A stretch of 64,000 nucleotides of DNA from Thalassobius sp002708925 (lineage in GTDB: Bacteria > Pseudomonadota > Alphaproteobacteria > Rhodobacterales > Rhodobacteraceae), in NCBI RefSeq assembly GCF_049803795.1, contig NZ_JBNAGJ010000003.1:62001-126000 (forward strand), in the 5' to 3' direction. Position 1 is the stretch's first letter. Every line of letters starts with the position of its first letter. Shown piece after piece: positions 41,274 to 49,299 of this stretch. Below the pieces are notes generated by a model. The model searched no databases, was not told the DNA's origin, and worked only from the letters and a program-made list of their open reading frames with translations. Made by a program: the position numbers and the translations under genes.

Positions 41274-41789
41274 GTGACCCTTTCACAGAAAAAAGCCATT
41301 CTGATGGCCATCATGGCCGTGCAGGTCTTTTGTACCTTTTTCTTTGTGGCCGGTGTGCTGAAGCACCAGCTTGGGATCGAGGATTTCCTGCCATTTCGGC
41401 ATCGTGAAACCGCTGAAATCGGCGCTGCGATCGGGCTGACGCTGGGCGGTGCGATGGGCTGGGTGGCGTTGCGCCGGGCCTTGCTGCGATCCCATCGGGC
41501 CGAGGCGAAATTACGGCTGGCCTCGGGGGCTTTCATGGAACTGCTGGACGAGAGGTTCTCGGATTGGCGGCTGACCCCGGCCGAGCGGGATGTCGCGCTC
41601 TTTGCGCTCAAAGGGCTTAGCACGCATGAAATCGCAGACATGCGCAACACTTCGGAGGGCACGGTCAAGGCGCAGTCGAATGCGATCTACCGCAAGGCCG
41701 GCGTCGGCAGCCGGTCGCAATTGCTGAGCCTGTTCATCGAGGATCTGATGCTGGGCGATATTCCCCCGGCCGCTGCCAGCACGGCCTGA
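41274..41789 (+). CDS. Membrane-anchored LuxR-type regulator
   Basis: This 171-residue protein has two N-terminal membrane segments (about residues 9-27 and 45-60) and a C-terminal LuxR/GerE helix-turn-helix, seen as LTPAERDVALFALKGLSTHEIADMRNTSEGTVKAQSNAIYRKAGVGSRSQLLSLF. No receiver or autoinducer domain is present. Such proteins may sense the envelope directly. The GTG at 41274 follows GCGGAGGT. In-frame codons upstream would add 30 basic residues with no support. Its targets are unknown. The small secreted protein gene lies just before it, separated by a terminator. Confidence 0.85.
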   Translation: MTLSQKKAILMAIMAVQVFCTFFFVAGVLKHQLGIEDFLPFRHRETAEIGAAIGLTLGGAMGWVALRRALLRSHRAEAKLRLASGAFMELLDERFSDWRLTPAERDVALFALKGLSTHEIADMRNTSEGTVKAQSNAIYRKAGVGSRSQLLSLFIEDLMLGDIPPAAASTA

Positions 41790-41815
41790 CGCGCTGCGGC
41801 CGATCTGCGGCTCTG

Positions 41816-42187
41816 TCAGGGGGCCGCGTGCTGCTGTAGAATGTCCAGCCGGACGATCTGAAGCGCGGAAACATGCGTGGCGGCCAGATTGACCTGTGGC
41901 GCGCAGCCTTCGTCATGGGCTTGGAGGAAACGCGCTGCGCACAGGCACCACTGATCCCCCGGTTTCAGCCCGGCAAACCCGAATTCCGGGCGGGGCGTAG
42001 ATAGATCGTTGCCAACATACTTGGAATAGGCCAGAAATTCGGCCGTCATGATGGCGCAGACGGTGTGGCTGCCGGTATCTTCGGCGCAGGTGTTGCAATG
42101 CCCGTCACGGAAAAACCCGGTCAGAGGATCGTGCGAGCAGGGCGTCAGCGCGCCGCCCAGAACATTGACTGAAGAGAGTTTTTCCAT
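41816..42187 (-). CDS. DUF2237 family protein
   Basis: This 123-residue cytoplasmic protein matches DUF2237 throughout: SVNVLGGALTPCSHDPLTGFFRDGHCNTC, GSHTVCAIMT, GNDLSTPRPEFGFAGLKPGDQWCLCAARF and a final APQVNLAATH. The family is widespread and rich in conserved cysteines, but its activity is not known to me. It lies 15 bases downstream of pth on the same strand, so they may be co-transcribed. Confidence 0.88.
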   Translation of the reverse strand: MEKLSSVNVLGGALTPCSHDPLTGFFRDGHCNTCAEDTGSHTVCAIMTAEFLAYSKYVGNDLSTPRPEFGFAGLKPGDQWCLCAARFLQAHDEGCAPQVNLAATHVSALQIVRLDILQQHAAP

Positions 42188-42202
42188 CGGCTTTCCTGGG
42201 GT

Positions 42203-42886
42203 TCAGCGGAATTTATCCAGCAGTTTCTCCATCGGGCTGCGGGCGTCTTCGGGGGTGGGCTGGGCCGGTTTGGCCTGCGCTGCGGGCTGGGGTTTGCCCC
42301 CGGATTTGGACGCGCGCGCAGGTGCCACGCGCAGGGCGATGGCGTTCAGGAATTTGGGGCCTTCTCCGGCGGCCAGATCGGGCGCGCCGTCTGAAATCCC
42401 GCGCATCAGATCGTCCAGCCAGCCCTGTTCGGCCTTGGCGAAATCGGCCAGCACATAGCCGGAAACACGGTCTTTATGCCCCGGATGCCCGATGCCCAGC
42501 CGCACCCGCGCGTAATCGGCCCCGATATGCTGATGGATCGAGCGCAGCCCGTTATGCCCGGCATGTCCCCCCCCTTGTTTCAGGCGGGTTTTTCCGGGGG
42601 CCAGGTCCAGTTCATCGTGGAAAACCGTCACATCGTCCGGCGTCAGCTTGTAGAAGCGCATGGCCTCGCCCACGGATTGCCCCGAGAGGTTCATGAAGGT
42701 TTCGGGCTTCAGCAACAGCACTTTTTCGCGGCCCAGACGGCCCTCGGTGATCTGTCCCTGGAACTTTGATCGCCAGGGCGCAAACCCATGATCCGCCGCC
42801 ACCCGGTCCAGCGCCATAAAGCCGATGTTGTGCCGGTTGCCCGCGTATTTCGTGCCCGGATTGCCCAGACCCACCCAAAGCTGCAT
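42203..42886 (-). CDS. pth: Peptidyl-tRNA hydrolase
   Basis: Pth frees tRNA from peptidyl-tRNA that drops off ribosomes. The 227-residue protein has the catalytic histidine in GNRHNIGFMALD (near residue 19), PETFMNLSGQSVG, and the FHDELDLAPGKTRLKQGGGHAGHNGLRS block near residue 88. The C-terminal 40 residues are a charged, proline-rich extension beyond the usual 190-195, common in alphaproteobacteria. rplY is nearby, as often seen, but on the far side of a monooxygenase gene. Confidence 0.96.
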   Translation of the reverse strand: MQLWVGLGNPGTKYAGNRHNIGFMALDRVAADHGFAPWRSKFQGQITEGRLGREKVLLLKPETFMNLSGQSVGEAMRFYKLTPDDVTVFHDELDLAPGKTRLKQGGGHAGHNGLRSIHQHIGADYARVRLGIGHPGHKDRVSGYVLADFAKAEQGWLDDLMRGISDGAPDLAAGEGPKFLNAIALRVAPARASKSGGKPQPAAQAKPAQPTPEDARSPMEKLLDKFR

Positions 42887-43012
42887 GTCGATTACCCTTG
42901 TTTGCGCGCTGGCAGGTTATTGACCTTGGGCGCTAAATTCAATCTAGTGCGCGCGCCAGCCCGGAGTTTTGCGCCCTCGCCAGCCTTGATGTTGAACAGC
43001 TGAGGAGCGAAA

Positions 43013-43336
43013 ATGTCCTATATCGCCATGAACCGTTTCCGCGTCGTGCCGGGCGGAGAAGAGCAATTCGAAACCATCTGGCGCGAGCGTGAAAGCCATC
43101 TGAAAAAACTGCCCGGTTTCGTCGAATTCCGCGTCCTGAAAGGGCCGGAAAAGGACGGGTATCGGCTCTATTCCTCGCATACCCTGTGGAAAACCGAAGA
43201 GGATTTCCAGGCCTGGACCCGGTCCGAGGAATTCCGCGCCGCGCATAAAAATGCGGGCAATCGCGGCACCAAGGATCTGTTGATGGGCCCGCCGGAATTC
43301 GAAGGGTTTCAGACCGTGCTGCACGAAACGCTCTGA
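43013..43336 (+). CDS. IsdG/ABM-fold haem-degrading monooxygenase-like protein
   Basis: This 107-residue ferredoxin-like protein belongs to the antibiotic biosynthesis monooxygenase fold. The three residues needed by IsdG enzymes for haem degradation line up: N7 (IAMNRF), W68 (FQAWTR) and H78 (RAAHKN). In IsdG they are N7, W67 and H77. A role in recovering iron from haem is therefore likely. A TGAGGAGC ribosome site precedes the ATG. The gene sits between pth and rplY without its own uptake genes. Irr in this window could regulate it, but no site is evident. Confidence 0.75.
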   Translation: MSYIAMNRFRVVPGGEEQFETIWRERESHLKKLPGFVEFRVLKGPEKDGYRLYSSHTLWKTEEDFQAWTRSEEFRAAHKNAGNRGTKDLLMGPPEFEGFQTVLHETL

Positions 43337-43343
43337 TCGAAAT

Positions 43344-43377
43344 GCAAAAGGCGCGACCCGCGATAGGGCCGCGCCTG
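43344..43377 (-). terminator. Rho-independent terminator after rplY
   Basis: On the minus strand an AGGCGCG/CGCGCCT stem, extended inside by CCC/GGG pairing, is followed by TTTTGCATTT. It lies between the convergent rplY and haem monooxygenase genes. Confidence 0.75.
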
Positions 43378-43402
43378 AAACTGTTCCCCGGTGGGGGGCA
43401 GA

Positions 43403-44029
43403 TTATTCCTCTGCCGCAGCCTCTTCGCCGTCTTCGGCTTCGTTTTCTTCCGAACGCAGACCCGACGGGGCCGAGATGTTCGCGATCACGAAGTCACGGT
43501 CGATGGTGGGCTTGGCGCCTTCGGGCAGGGTCACGTCGCTGATGTGCAGCACGTCGCCAACCTCGGCGTTCGACAGGTCCACGGTGATGTGATCGGGGAT
43601 CTCGCCGGCCAGCACTTCCAGCTCCACCTCGGGGCGCACGATGGTCAGCACGCCGCCCTTTTTGATGCCGGGGCAGGTTTCCTGGTTTGCGAATTCAACG
43701 TGGATGAACAGGTTGATGCGCGAGGTACGACGCAGGCGCATGAAATCCACGTGGGTCGGCAGGTCTTTGACAACGTCGCGCTGCACATCGCGGCAGATCA
43801 CGCGCACGTCTTCCTGGCCGTCAACTTTCATGTTGAACAGGGTCGATTTGAAACGACCGGCTTTCAGACGCTTGAACAGTTCGTTGAACGGGATGTTGAT
43901 GGGCAGCGGCTCTGCGTCGCCACCAAATACGATACCCGGTACTTTGCCGTCCCGACGTGCCTGACGAGCGGCGCCCTTGCCTGTCCCCGTACGGACCTCG
44001 GCGTGAAGATCAGGAATTGCTCCAGCCAT
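43403..44029 (-). CDS. rplY: 50S ribosomal protein L25/general stress protein Ctc
   Basis: L25 binds 5S rRNA. The 208-residue form has an N-terminal L25 domain (about residues 6-95, with AEVRTGTGKGAARQARRDGKVPGIVFGG) and the C-terminal TL5 domain (about 100-190), followed by an acidic tail (EENEAEDGEEAAAEE). The ATG at 44029 has GGAG eight bases upstream. A longer frame would read through the promoter region. pth lies on the same strand two genes away. Confidence 0.95.
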   Translation of the reverse strand: MAGAIPDLHAEVRTGTGKGAARQARRDGKVPGIVFGGDAEPLPINIPFNELFKRLKAGRFKSTLFNMKVDGQEDVRVICRDVQRDVVKDLPTHVDFMRLRRTSRINLFIHVEFANQETCPGIKKGGVLTIVRPEVELEVLAGEIPDHITVDLSNAEVGDVLHISDVTLPEGAKPTIDRDFVIANISAPSGLRSEENEAEDGEEAAAEE

Positions 44030-44148
44030 GATAATTCTCCAAATGTTTAGACTGACGGGGATCCTCCAAGGCTGTATCCCCGCATGAAGCCGCGCGTATA
44101 GACCAGTCTGCGGCATTTGGAAAGGCCCTATTTTTCAAGCCCTCCCGG

Positions 44149-45333
44149 TTATTGCCAGCGCCCTTCGAAATCTTGCGGGATCATCAGGATCGAGCGGTCC
44201 AGTTCCCCCAGGTTGCGCCGCCCGCACAGCGCCATCGAGGTGTCGAATTCCTTGTGCAGCACCTCCAGCGCACGGGTCACGCCGGCCTGACCCATCGCGC
44301 CCAGACCATAGATGAACGCGCGCCCGATATAGGTGCCCTTGGCGCCCATCGCCACGGCCTTCAGGATGTCCTGACCCGAGCGAATGCCGCTGTCCAGATG
44401 CACCTCGATCTGATCGCCCACCGCGTCCAGAATCGACGGCAGCGCCCGGATCGAGCTGATCGCCCCATCCAGCTGCCGCCCACCGTGATTGGACACGACG
44501 ATGGCATCCGCGCCTACTTGCAGCGCCATTTTCGCATCCTCGGCGTCCAAAATCCCCTTCAGGATCACCGGCCCGCCCCACATGTCCTTGATCGCGGCGA
44601 TCTTGCCCCAATCCAGCGTCGGATCGAACTGTTCCGCCGTCCAGGCCCCCAGGTTCGCCGTATCCGAGACCCCCTCGACATGGCCGACAATATTGCCGAA
44701 ATTCCGCCGCTTGGCACCCAGCATCTCAATCCCCCAGCGCCATTTCGTCATCAGATTGGCAACGGTCGCGGGCGTCAGTTTCGGCGGCGCAGACAGCCCG
44801 TTTTTCAGATCCTTATGGCGCTGTCCCAGGATTTGCAGATCCAGCGTGATCACCAAAGCCGAGCATTGCGCCGCCTTCGCCCGCTCGATCAGCCGGCGCA
44901 GGTAATCCTGATCCTTCATCGTATAAAGCTGAAACCAGAAAGGTTTCGTCGTCGCCTCGGCCACATCCTCGATCGAGTTGATCGACATCGTGGACAGCGT
45001 GAAAGGCACACCAAAGGCTTCGGCGGCGCGGGCGGCCTTGATTTCGCCATCGGCGCATTGCATCCCCGTCAGCCCCACCGGCGCCAGCGCAACGGGCAAG
45101 GCCACATCCTGCCCGATCATCCGCCCCGCCGTGGATCGCCCCGACATATCCACCGCCACGCGCTGCCGCAGGCGAATCCGGTCGAAATCGCTGGTGTTCT
45201 CACGAAAGGTCTGCTCGGTCCAACTGCCGCTTTCGGCATAATCGTAAAACATCCGCGGCACGCGGCGCTGATACAGGCGTTTCAGATCGTCGATACAGGT
45301 GATCACAGGCATGACAGGGGCCTTTTTGCTCAT
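44149..45333 (-). CDS. lldD: FMN-dependent alpha-hydroxy-acid oxidase/L-lactate dehydrogenase
   Basis: This 394-residue flavoenzyme oxidises L-lactate or a related 2-hydroxy acid. It has FMN-binding SNHGGRQLDGAISS with the catalytic histidine (near residue 283), YDYAESGSWTE near the start, LAPVGLTGMQCADGE, and HLDSGIRSGQDILKAVAMGAKGTYIGR. The group includes LldD, and the substrate is likely lactate but not certain. It is divergent from the MaoC-like gene, with about 106 bases between the starts. Confidence 0.9.
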   Translation of the reverse strand: MSKKAPVMPVITCIDDLKRLYQRRVPRMFYDYAESGSWTEQTFRENTSDFDRIRLRQRVAVDMSGRSTAGRMIGQDVALPVALAPVGLTGMQCADGEIKAARAAEAFGVPFTLSTMSINSIEDVAEATTKPFWFQLYTMKDQDYLRRLIERAKAAQCSALVITLDLQILGQRHKDLKNGLSAPPKLTPATVANLMTKWRWGIEMLGAKRRNFGNIVGHVEGVSDTANLGAWTAEQFDPTLDWGKIAAIKDMWGGPVILKGILDAEDAKMALQVGADAIVVSNHGGRQLDGAISSIRALPSILDAVGDQIEVHLDSGIRSGQDILKAVAMGAKGTYIGRAFIYGLGAMGQAGVTRALEVLHKEFDTSMALCGRRNLGELDRSILMIPQDFEGRWQ

Positions 45334-45439
45334 ATTGGTGAGATTTCCTTACCAATACCTTCCCTTCGGCGCAATCCCAAATGCCGTTGCTCCCCCCGGC
45401 TGGCTCGGGCACTCTGCCCCAAACACAAAGGAAAACAGC

Positions 45440-45880
45440 ATGTATTTTGATGACCTGCCAGTGGGCTACACATTTGAAACCGGCACGCGCCAGATCCCTC
45501 TTCAGGATATGATCGCCTTCGCCCGGCAATACGACCCTCAGCCCTTTCACCTCAGCGAAGAGGCCGCCAAGGACACGATCTACGGCGGGCTTATCTCCAG
45601 CGGGTTTCAGACTCTGATCGTTGGCTTTTTGCTGACGCTGGATGCCGACATCTGGAACGAAGCCTCCCTGGGCTCGCCCGGCATTGATAACCTGCGCTGG
45701 CTCAAACCCGTCCGCCCCGGCGACACGCTACAAGTAAAAGCCGAAGTCACCGGCTCCGAGCCCTCAAAATCGCGCCCCGGCATCGGCCGCACCCATATGC
45801 GCTATGACACCTATAACCAGAATGGCGAAAAAGTAATGACCTACACCACCACCCATATCCTGCGCCGCCGGGCCGAATGA
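45440..45880 (+). CDS. MaoC-like hydratase/dehydratase domain protein
   Basis: This 146-residue hot-dog-fold protein has the R-hydratase/MaoC pattern MIAFARQYDPQPFHL (catalytic aspartate and histidine near residues 34-39) and GLISSGFQTL. It probably hydrates an enoyl-CoA. Which acyl chain is not known. The ATG at 45440 has AAAGGAAA upstream. It is divergent from lldD and followed by the third copy of the dispersed repeat. Confidence 0.85.
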   Translation: MYFDDLPVGYTFETGTRQIPLQDMIAFARQYDPQPFHLSEEAAKDTIYGGLISSGFQTLIVGFLLTLDADIWNEASLGSPGIDNLRWLKPVRPGDTLQVKAEVTGSEPSKSRPGIGRTHMRYDTYNQNGEKVMTYTTTHILRRRAE

Positions 45881-45888
45881 TCCTGCCG

Positions 45889-45932
45889 CTTCTTTCTGAT
45901 CGAACTACTCCGGGGTTTGGGGCAGCGCCCCA
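45889..45932. repeat. Dispersed intergenic repeat, copy 3
   Basis: CTTCTTTCTGATCGAACTACTCC is followed by the hairpin GGGGTTTGGGGCAGCGCCCC, identical in the hairpin to copy 1. It starts nine bases after the MaoC-like stop. Confidence 0.85.
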
Positions 45933-45994
45933 AGACCTCTCCTTGCGCACTGACCGTCAGCCCAGTGCAGCCCAATGGGCAAATCACGCGCCGC

Positions 45995-46786
45995 TCAGGC
46001 CCGATGCGCGCCATCCGCCAGGGATTTGACGAATTCCAGAACCTCGCCCACCGGCTTGCCCGAGGCCAGCTCGCCCACAATGGCCGAGCCCACAACGCAG
46101 CCGTCAGCCACGCCGGCAATGGATTCCGAGGTCTCGGGCGAACGGATGCCAAAGCCCACGATGACCGGCAGGTCTGTCTTGGCCTTGATCCGCGCCACTT
46201 CGGGGGCCACATCCACCGCCTGGGCGGCCGCCGCGCCGGTGATCCCGGTGATCGAGACATAATAAACAAAGCCGCTGGTGTTTTGCAGCACGGTCGGCAG
46301 GCGCGCGTCATCGGTGGTGGGAGTCGCCAGACGGATAAAGTTCAACCCCGCTTTTTGCGCCGGGATGCACAGCTCTTCGTCTTCCTCGGGGGGCAGGTCC
46401 ACCACGATCAGCCCGTCGATGCCCGCAGCCTTCGCATCCACCAGGAATTTATCGACACCGCGGTTAAAGATCGGGTTGTAATAGCCCATCATTACAATCG
46501 GCGTGCTGTCATCGTTTTTGCGAAACTCGGCCGCCATATCCAGCGTTTTCTGCAAGGTCTGGCCGCTGTCCAGCGCGCGCTGACCGGCCAGCTGGATGGT
46601 CGGCCCATCCGCCATCGGATCGGTAAAGGGCAGGCCCAGCTCGATCACATCGACACCCGCAGCCGGCAGCCCTTTCAGCACCTCCAGCGACGTATCGTAA
46701 TCGGGATCGCCCGCCATGATATAGGCGACGAAGGCTTTCTTGCCTGCTGCGTTCAGCTCGGCGAACTTGGCGTCGATACGTGTCAT
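45995..46786 (-). CDS. trpA: Tryptophan synthase alpha subunit
   Basis: TrpA cleaves indole-3-glycerol phosphate to indole, which is channelled to TrpB. The 263-residue TIM barrel has the catalytic glutamate in DVIELGLPFTDPMADGPTIQ (near residue 50) and aspartate in GLIVVDLPPEE (near 130). The glycine-rich phosphate loop is VGFGIRSPE. Its gene is separated from trpFB by about 5.3 kb and lies on the opposite strand, so TrpA and TrpB must be co-regulated without being in one operon. Confidence 0.96.
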   Translation of the reverse strand: MTRIDAKFAELNAAGKKAFVAYIMAGDPDYDTSLEVLKGLPAAGVDVIELGLPFTDPMADGPTIQLAGQRALDSGQTLQKTLDMAAEFRKNDDSTPIVMMGYYNPIFNRGVDKFLVDAKAAGIDGLIVVDLPPEEDEELCIPAQKAGLNFIRLATPTTDDARLPTVLQNTSGFVYYVSITGITGAAAAQAVDVAPEVARIKAKTDLPVIVGFGIRSPETSESIAGVADGCVVGSAIVGELASGKPVGEVLEFVKSLADGAHRA

Positions 46787-46981
46787 ACCCGGATCCCTAT
46801 TCTGTCCTGCGCTCCGATGTGCCGCAAAAGGGGCGGGAACTCAATGGCCGGAGGGCGCGAAATGCGCAATTTCCACGGGGGCCGGTGCCCTGAGCGGCCT
46901 TGCCATGCAGGCCCGCCCGTTCTAAGAGCGGCCAACTGGAGTTTTTATCGGATCGGACATCCGATCACACGGAGGCCGCAG

Positions 46982-48079
46982 ATGGGTTTCAAGATGGGGA
47001 TTGTCGGGCTGCCGAACGTGGGCAAATCGACCTTGTTCAACGCGCTGACGAAAACAGCGGCGGCGCAGGCGGCGAACTTTCCGTTCTGCACGATCGAGCC
47101 CAACGTGGGCGATGTGGCCGTGCCCGATGCGCGTCTGGACACGCTGGCCGGGATCGCCGGATCCAAGCAGATCATCCCCACGCGCATGACATTCGTGGAT
47201 ATTGCGGGCCTGGTCAAAGGGGCCTCGAAGGGCGAAGGCCTGGGCAACCAGTTCCTGGCCAACATCCGTGAAACCGACGCCATCGCCCATGTGTTGCGCT
47301 GTTTCGAGGACGGCGACGTGACCCATGTCGATGGCCGCGTGGACCCGGTGGCCGACGCCGAAACCATCGAAACCGAACTGATGCTGGCCGATCTGGAATC
47401 CATCGAAAAGCGCCGCGCCAATCTGGTGCGCAAGCTGAAGGGGAACGATAAGGAAGCCAAGGAACAAGATCGCCTGCTGGCTGCCGCTCAGGACATGCTG
47501 GAAAACGGCAAACCCGCCCGTCTGGTCGAGGTGGACGCCGAGGACCGCAAGATGTGGAACCAGCTGCAACTGCTGACCACCAAGCCGGTTCTGTACGTTT
47601 GTAACGTCGGCGAGGCCGAGGCCGCCGAGGGCAACGACTATTCCGCCAAAGTCGCCGCGATGGCGGCCGAGCAGGGCAATTCACACGTCATCATCTCGGC
47701 GCAGATCGAGGAAGAGATCAGCCAGCTGGACGATGACGAAGCCGCCATGTTCCTGGACGAAATGGGCCTGGAAGAGGCCGGCCTGGACCGCCTGATCCGC
47801 GCGGGCTATGAGCTGCTGCACCTGGAAACCTACTTTACCGTCGGCCCCAAAGAGGCGCGCGCCTGGACGATCCGGGTGGGCACGCAGGCCCCTCAGGCCG
47901 CCGGTGTGATCCATGGCGATTTCGAGAAGGGCTTTATCCGCGCCGAAACCATCGCCTATGACGATTATGTCGCCTGCGGCGGCGAGGCAAAGGCCCGCGA
48001 AACCGGCAAACTGCGCGCCGAAGGCAAGGGCTATGTGGTGCAGGACGGCGATGTCATGCACTTCCTGTTCAACACATAA
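46982..48079 (+). CDS. ychF: Redox-regulated ATPase YchF (OLA1-like)
   Basis: YchF is an Obg-related P-loop protein that prefers ATP and associates with ribosomes. The 365-residue protein has the P-loop GLPNVGKSTLFNAL (residues 9-22), G3 DIAGLVKGAS, and a C-terminal TGS domain (about 280-365). G4 is changed from NKxD to NVGE-like (YVCNVGEAE), which explains ATP preference in the family. The ATG at 46982 is preceded by GGAGG. A long in-frame stretch upstream to 45917 is not part of the protein. A GGCGGCGC/GCGCCGCC hairpin at 48088-48114 follows. Confidence 0.96.
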   Translation: MGFKMGIVGLPNVGKSTLFNALTKTAAAQAANFPFCTIEPNVGDVAVPDARLDTLAGIAGSKQIIPTRMTFVDIAGLVKGASKGEGLGNQFLANIRETDAIAHVLRCFEDGDVTHVDGRVDPVADAETIETELMLADLESIEKRRANLVRKLKGNDKEAKEQDRLLAAAQDMLENGKPARLVEVDAEDRKMWNQLQLLTTKPVLYVCNVGEAEAAEGNDYSAKVAAMAAEQGNSHVIISAQIEEEISQLDDDEAAMFLDEMGLEEAGLDRLIRAGYELLHLETYFTVGPKEARAWTIRVGTQAPQAAGVIHGDFEKGFIRAETIAYDDYVACGGEAKARETGKLRAEGKGYVVQDGDVMHFLFNT

Positions 48080-48357
48080 CAGCGATGGGCGGCGCCGTCT
48101 TTCCCCGCGCCGCCGCTGCCTGCGCCCGGTGATTCTGCATCCGGACGATGCCGCGTCGCAGCGGGCCCTCCGTCTTCATTTGCCGCCGAACCCGGCATTT
48201 CAGCGCATTTTTCGAACATATGCTACGCATCAAGGCGGAAAACTGCCGTTTCTAGCCGCATTCTCGGGCGAATTTCTTTTTTTTATTACGATGCTGTGAG
48301 ATCAAAAATACAGGCTGCGCGTGTCTGCGTCGCCAATATGCATGTTGGAGAGACATT

Positions 48358-48546
48358 ATGAAAAAATTTACCATTGCTGCCGCCGCTGCTCTGGCTCTGG
48401 CTTCGGCCGCTCCGGCCATGGCTGACACCAAAACTTCGGACGATCCGTTCATCTCGACCGCTGGTCTGGAAATGGGCCCTGCCGCTGCCGTTGGCATCCT
48501 GGGCACCATCCTGGTTATCGGCATCGCATCCTCGGGCGATTCCTAA
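48358..48546 (+). CDS. Small exported protein, YjbE-like
   Basis: This 62-residue protein has a signal peptide (MKKFTIAAAAALALASAAPAMA) and a hydrophobic second segment (GPAAAVGILGTILVIGIAS). Small proteins of this composition (YjbE/GfcA) accompany yjbF and yjbH genes in exopolysaccharide loci, and both of those genes lie convergently next door. The ribosome site GGAGAG is clear. The similarity is compositional, so the name is tentative. Confidence 0.65.
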   Translation: MKKFTIAAAAALALASAAPAMADTKTSDDPFISTAGLEMGPAAAVGILGTILVIGIASSGDS

Positions 48547-48572
48547 GTTCGCCCGTTTCTCTTAGCAATCGG

Positions 48573-48603
48573 AAAAGGCGCGGAACATTCCGCGCCTTTT
48601 TCA
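48573..48603. terminator. Bidirectional terminator between small exported protein and yjbF
   Basis: An AAAAGGCGCGGAA stem pairs with TTCCGCGCCTTTT around a short loop. Flanking A and T runs on the two strands make it active in both directions for the convergent genes. Confidence 0.9.
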
Positions 48604-48627
48604 ATGTGTCTTCGGTGGCTGTGCGAC

Positions 48628-49299
48628 CTAGCGGCGCAGCACCTGTATGGCGAAATACCCCTGATTGGGGCCCAGCCATTGTTCTGAGGACAGGATCATG
48701 CCGCCCCGATCCACCAGATAGGTATTGGTGAATTTCTGGGTGTCGGACACACAGTTTTCGGTCATCTCGGTGACACTGGCCGAGACAACGCCCTGCCGGA
48801 TCGTCGTCGCGCCGGTCACGTACATATCGCACTCGAACGTATAGCTGAGCGTGGTGTTGGCCGAATCCAGATAGCGCATCACGCGCTTTGCCTTACCCTC
48901 GCGCCGGGCTGAGATCAGCCGCAGGCTGTCATTCACGCTAGAGGACATCAGATCGTGCCCCAGCCCGCGCGTGGCTGTTGCCATCCCCTGACGGAAAGTC
49001 AGCGATTGTTTGGTCGAGGTCGCGTGGGTCCGGTAGGGGCCGTTCTGCGCAATCTCGATCGTCAGGACCATCGCGTTGTTCAGGCTTTTCTGCGTGATCA
49101 TGTTCACCGGCCCGGTCGTTGCGGCCAGAACCCGCGCGGGGTCCGGCTTGGCGGGCGGAGCGGCCTTCTTGAAGCTGGGCAGAGAGCCGCGCAGCGATTT
49201 CAGCAGCTCTTTTTGATCCTGATCGCTGCTGCAGCCCATCAGCATCAGGGCCGAGGCCAACGCCAGCACCGGCAATTTGATAGCGGATTTCAGTGTCAT
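48628..49299 (-). CDS. yjbF: YjbF/GfcB family lipoprotein
   Basis: This 223-residue lipoprotein has a signal sequence with lipobox ALMLMGC (lipid cysteine near residue 23). The remaining part matches the YjbF/GfcB family (DUF2886), with a conserved C-terminal YLVDRGGMILSSEQWLGPNQGYFAIQVLRR. Relatives take part in export of group 4 capsule or related exopolysaccharide. The ATG at 49299 overlaps the yjbH stop as ATGA. An upstream ATG six codons earlier is possible. Confidence 0.85.
   Translation of the reverse strand: MTLKSAIKLPVLALASALMLMGCSSDQDQKELLKSLRGSLPSFKKAAPPAKPDPARVLAATTGPVNMITQKSLNNAMVLTIEIAQNGPYRTHATSTKQSLTFRQGMATATRGLGHDLMSSSVNDSLRLISARREGKAKRVMRYLDSANTTLSYTFECDMYVTGATTIRQGVVSASVTEMTENCVSDTQKFTNTYLVDRGGMILSSEQWLGPNQGYFAIQVLRR

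Noticed and set aside
45917..46981. Long in-frame extension of ychF upstream to 45917
   Set aside because: The normal YchF start with GGAGG is at 46982. The extension reads antisense to trpA, is basic and low in complexity, and arises from the high G/C content.
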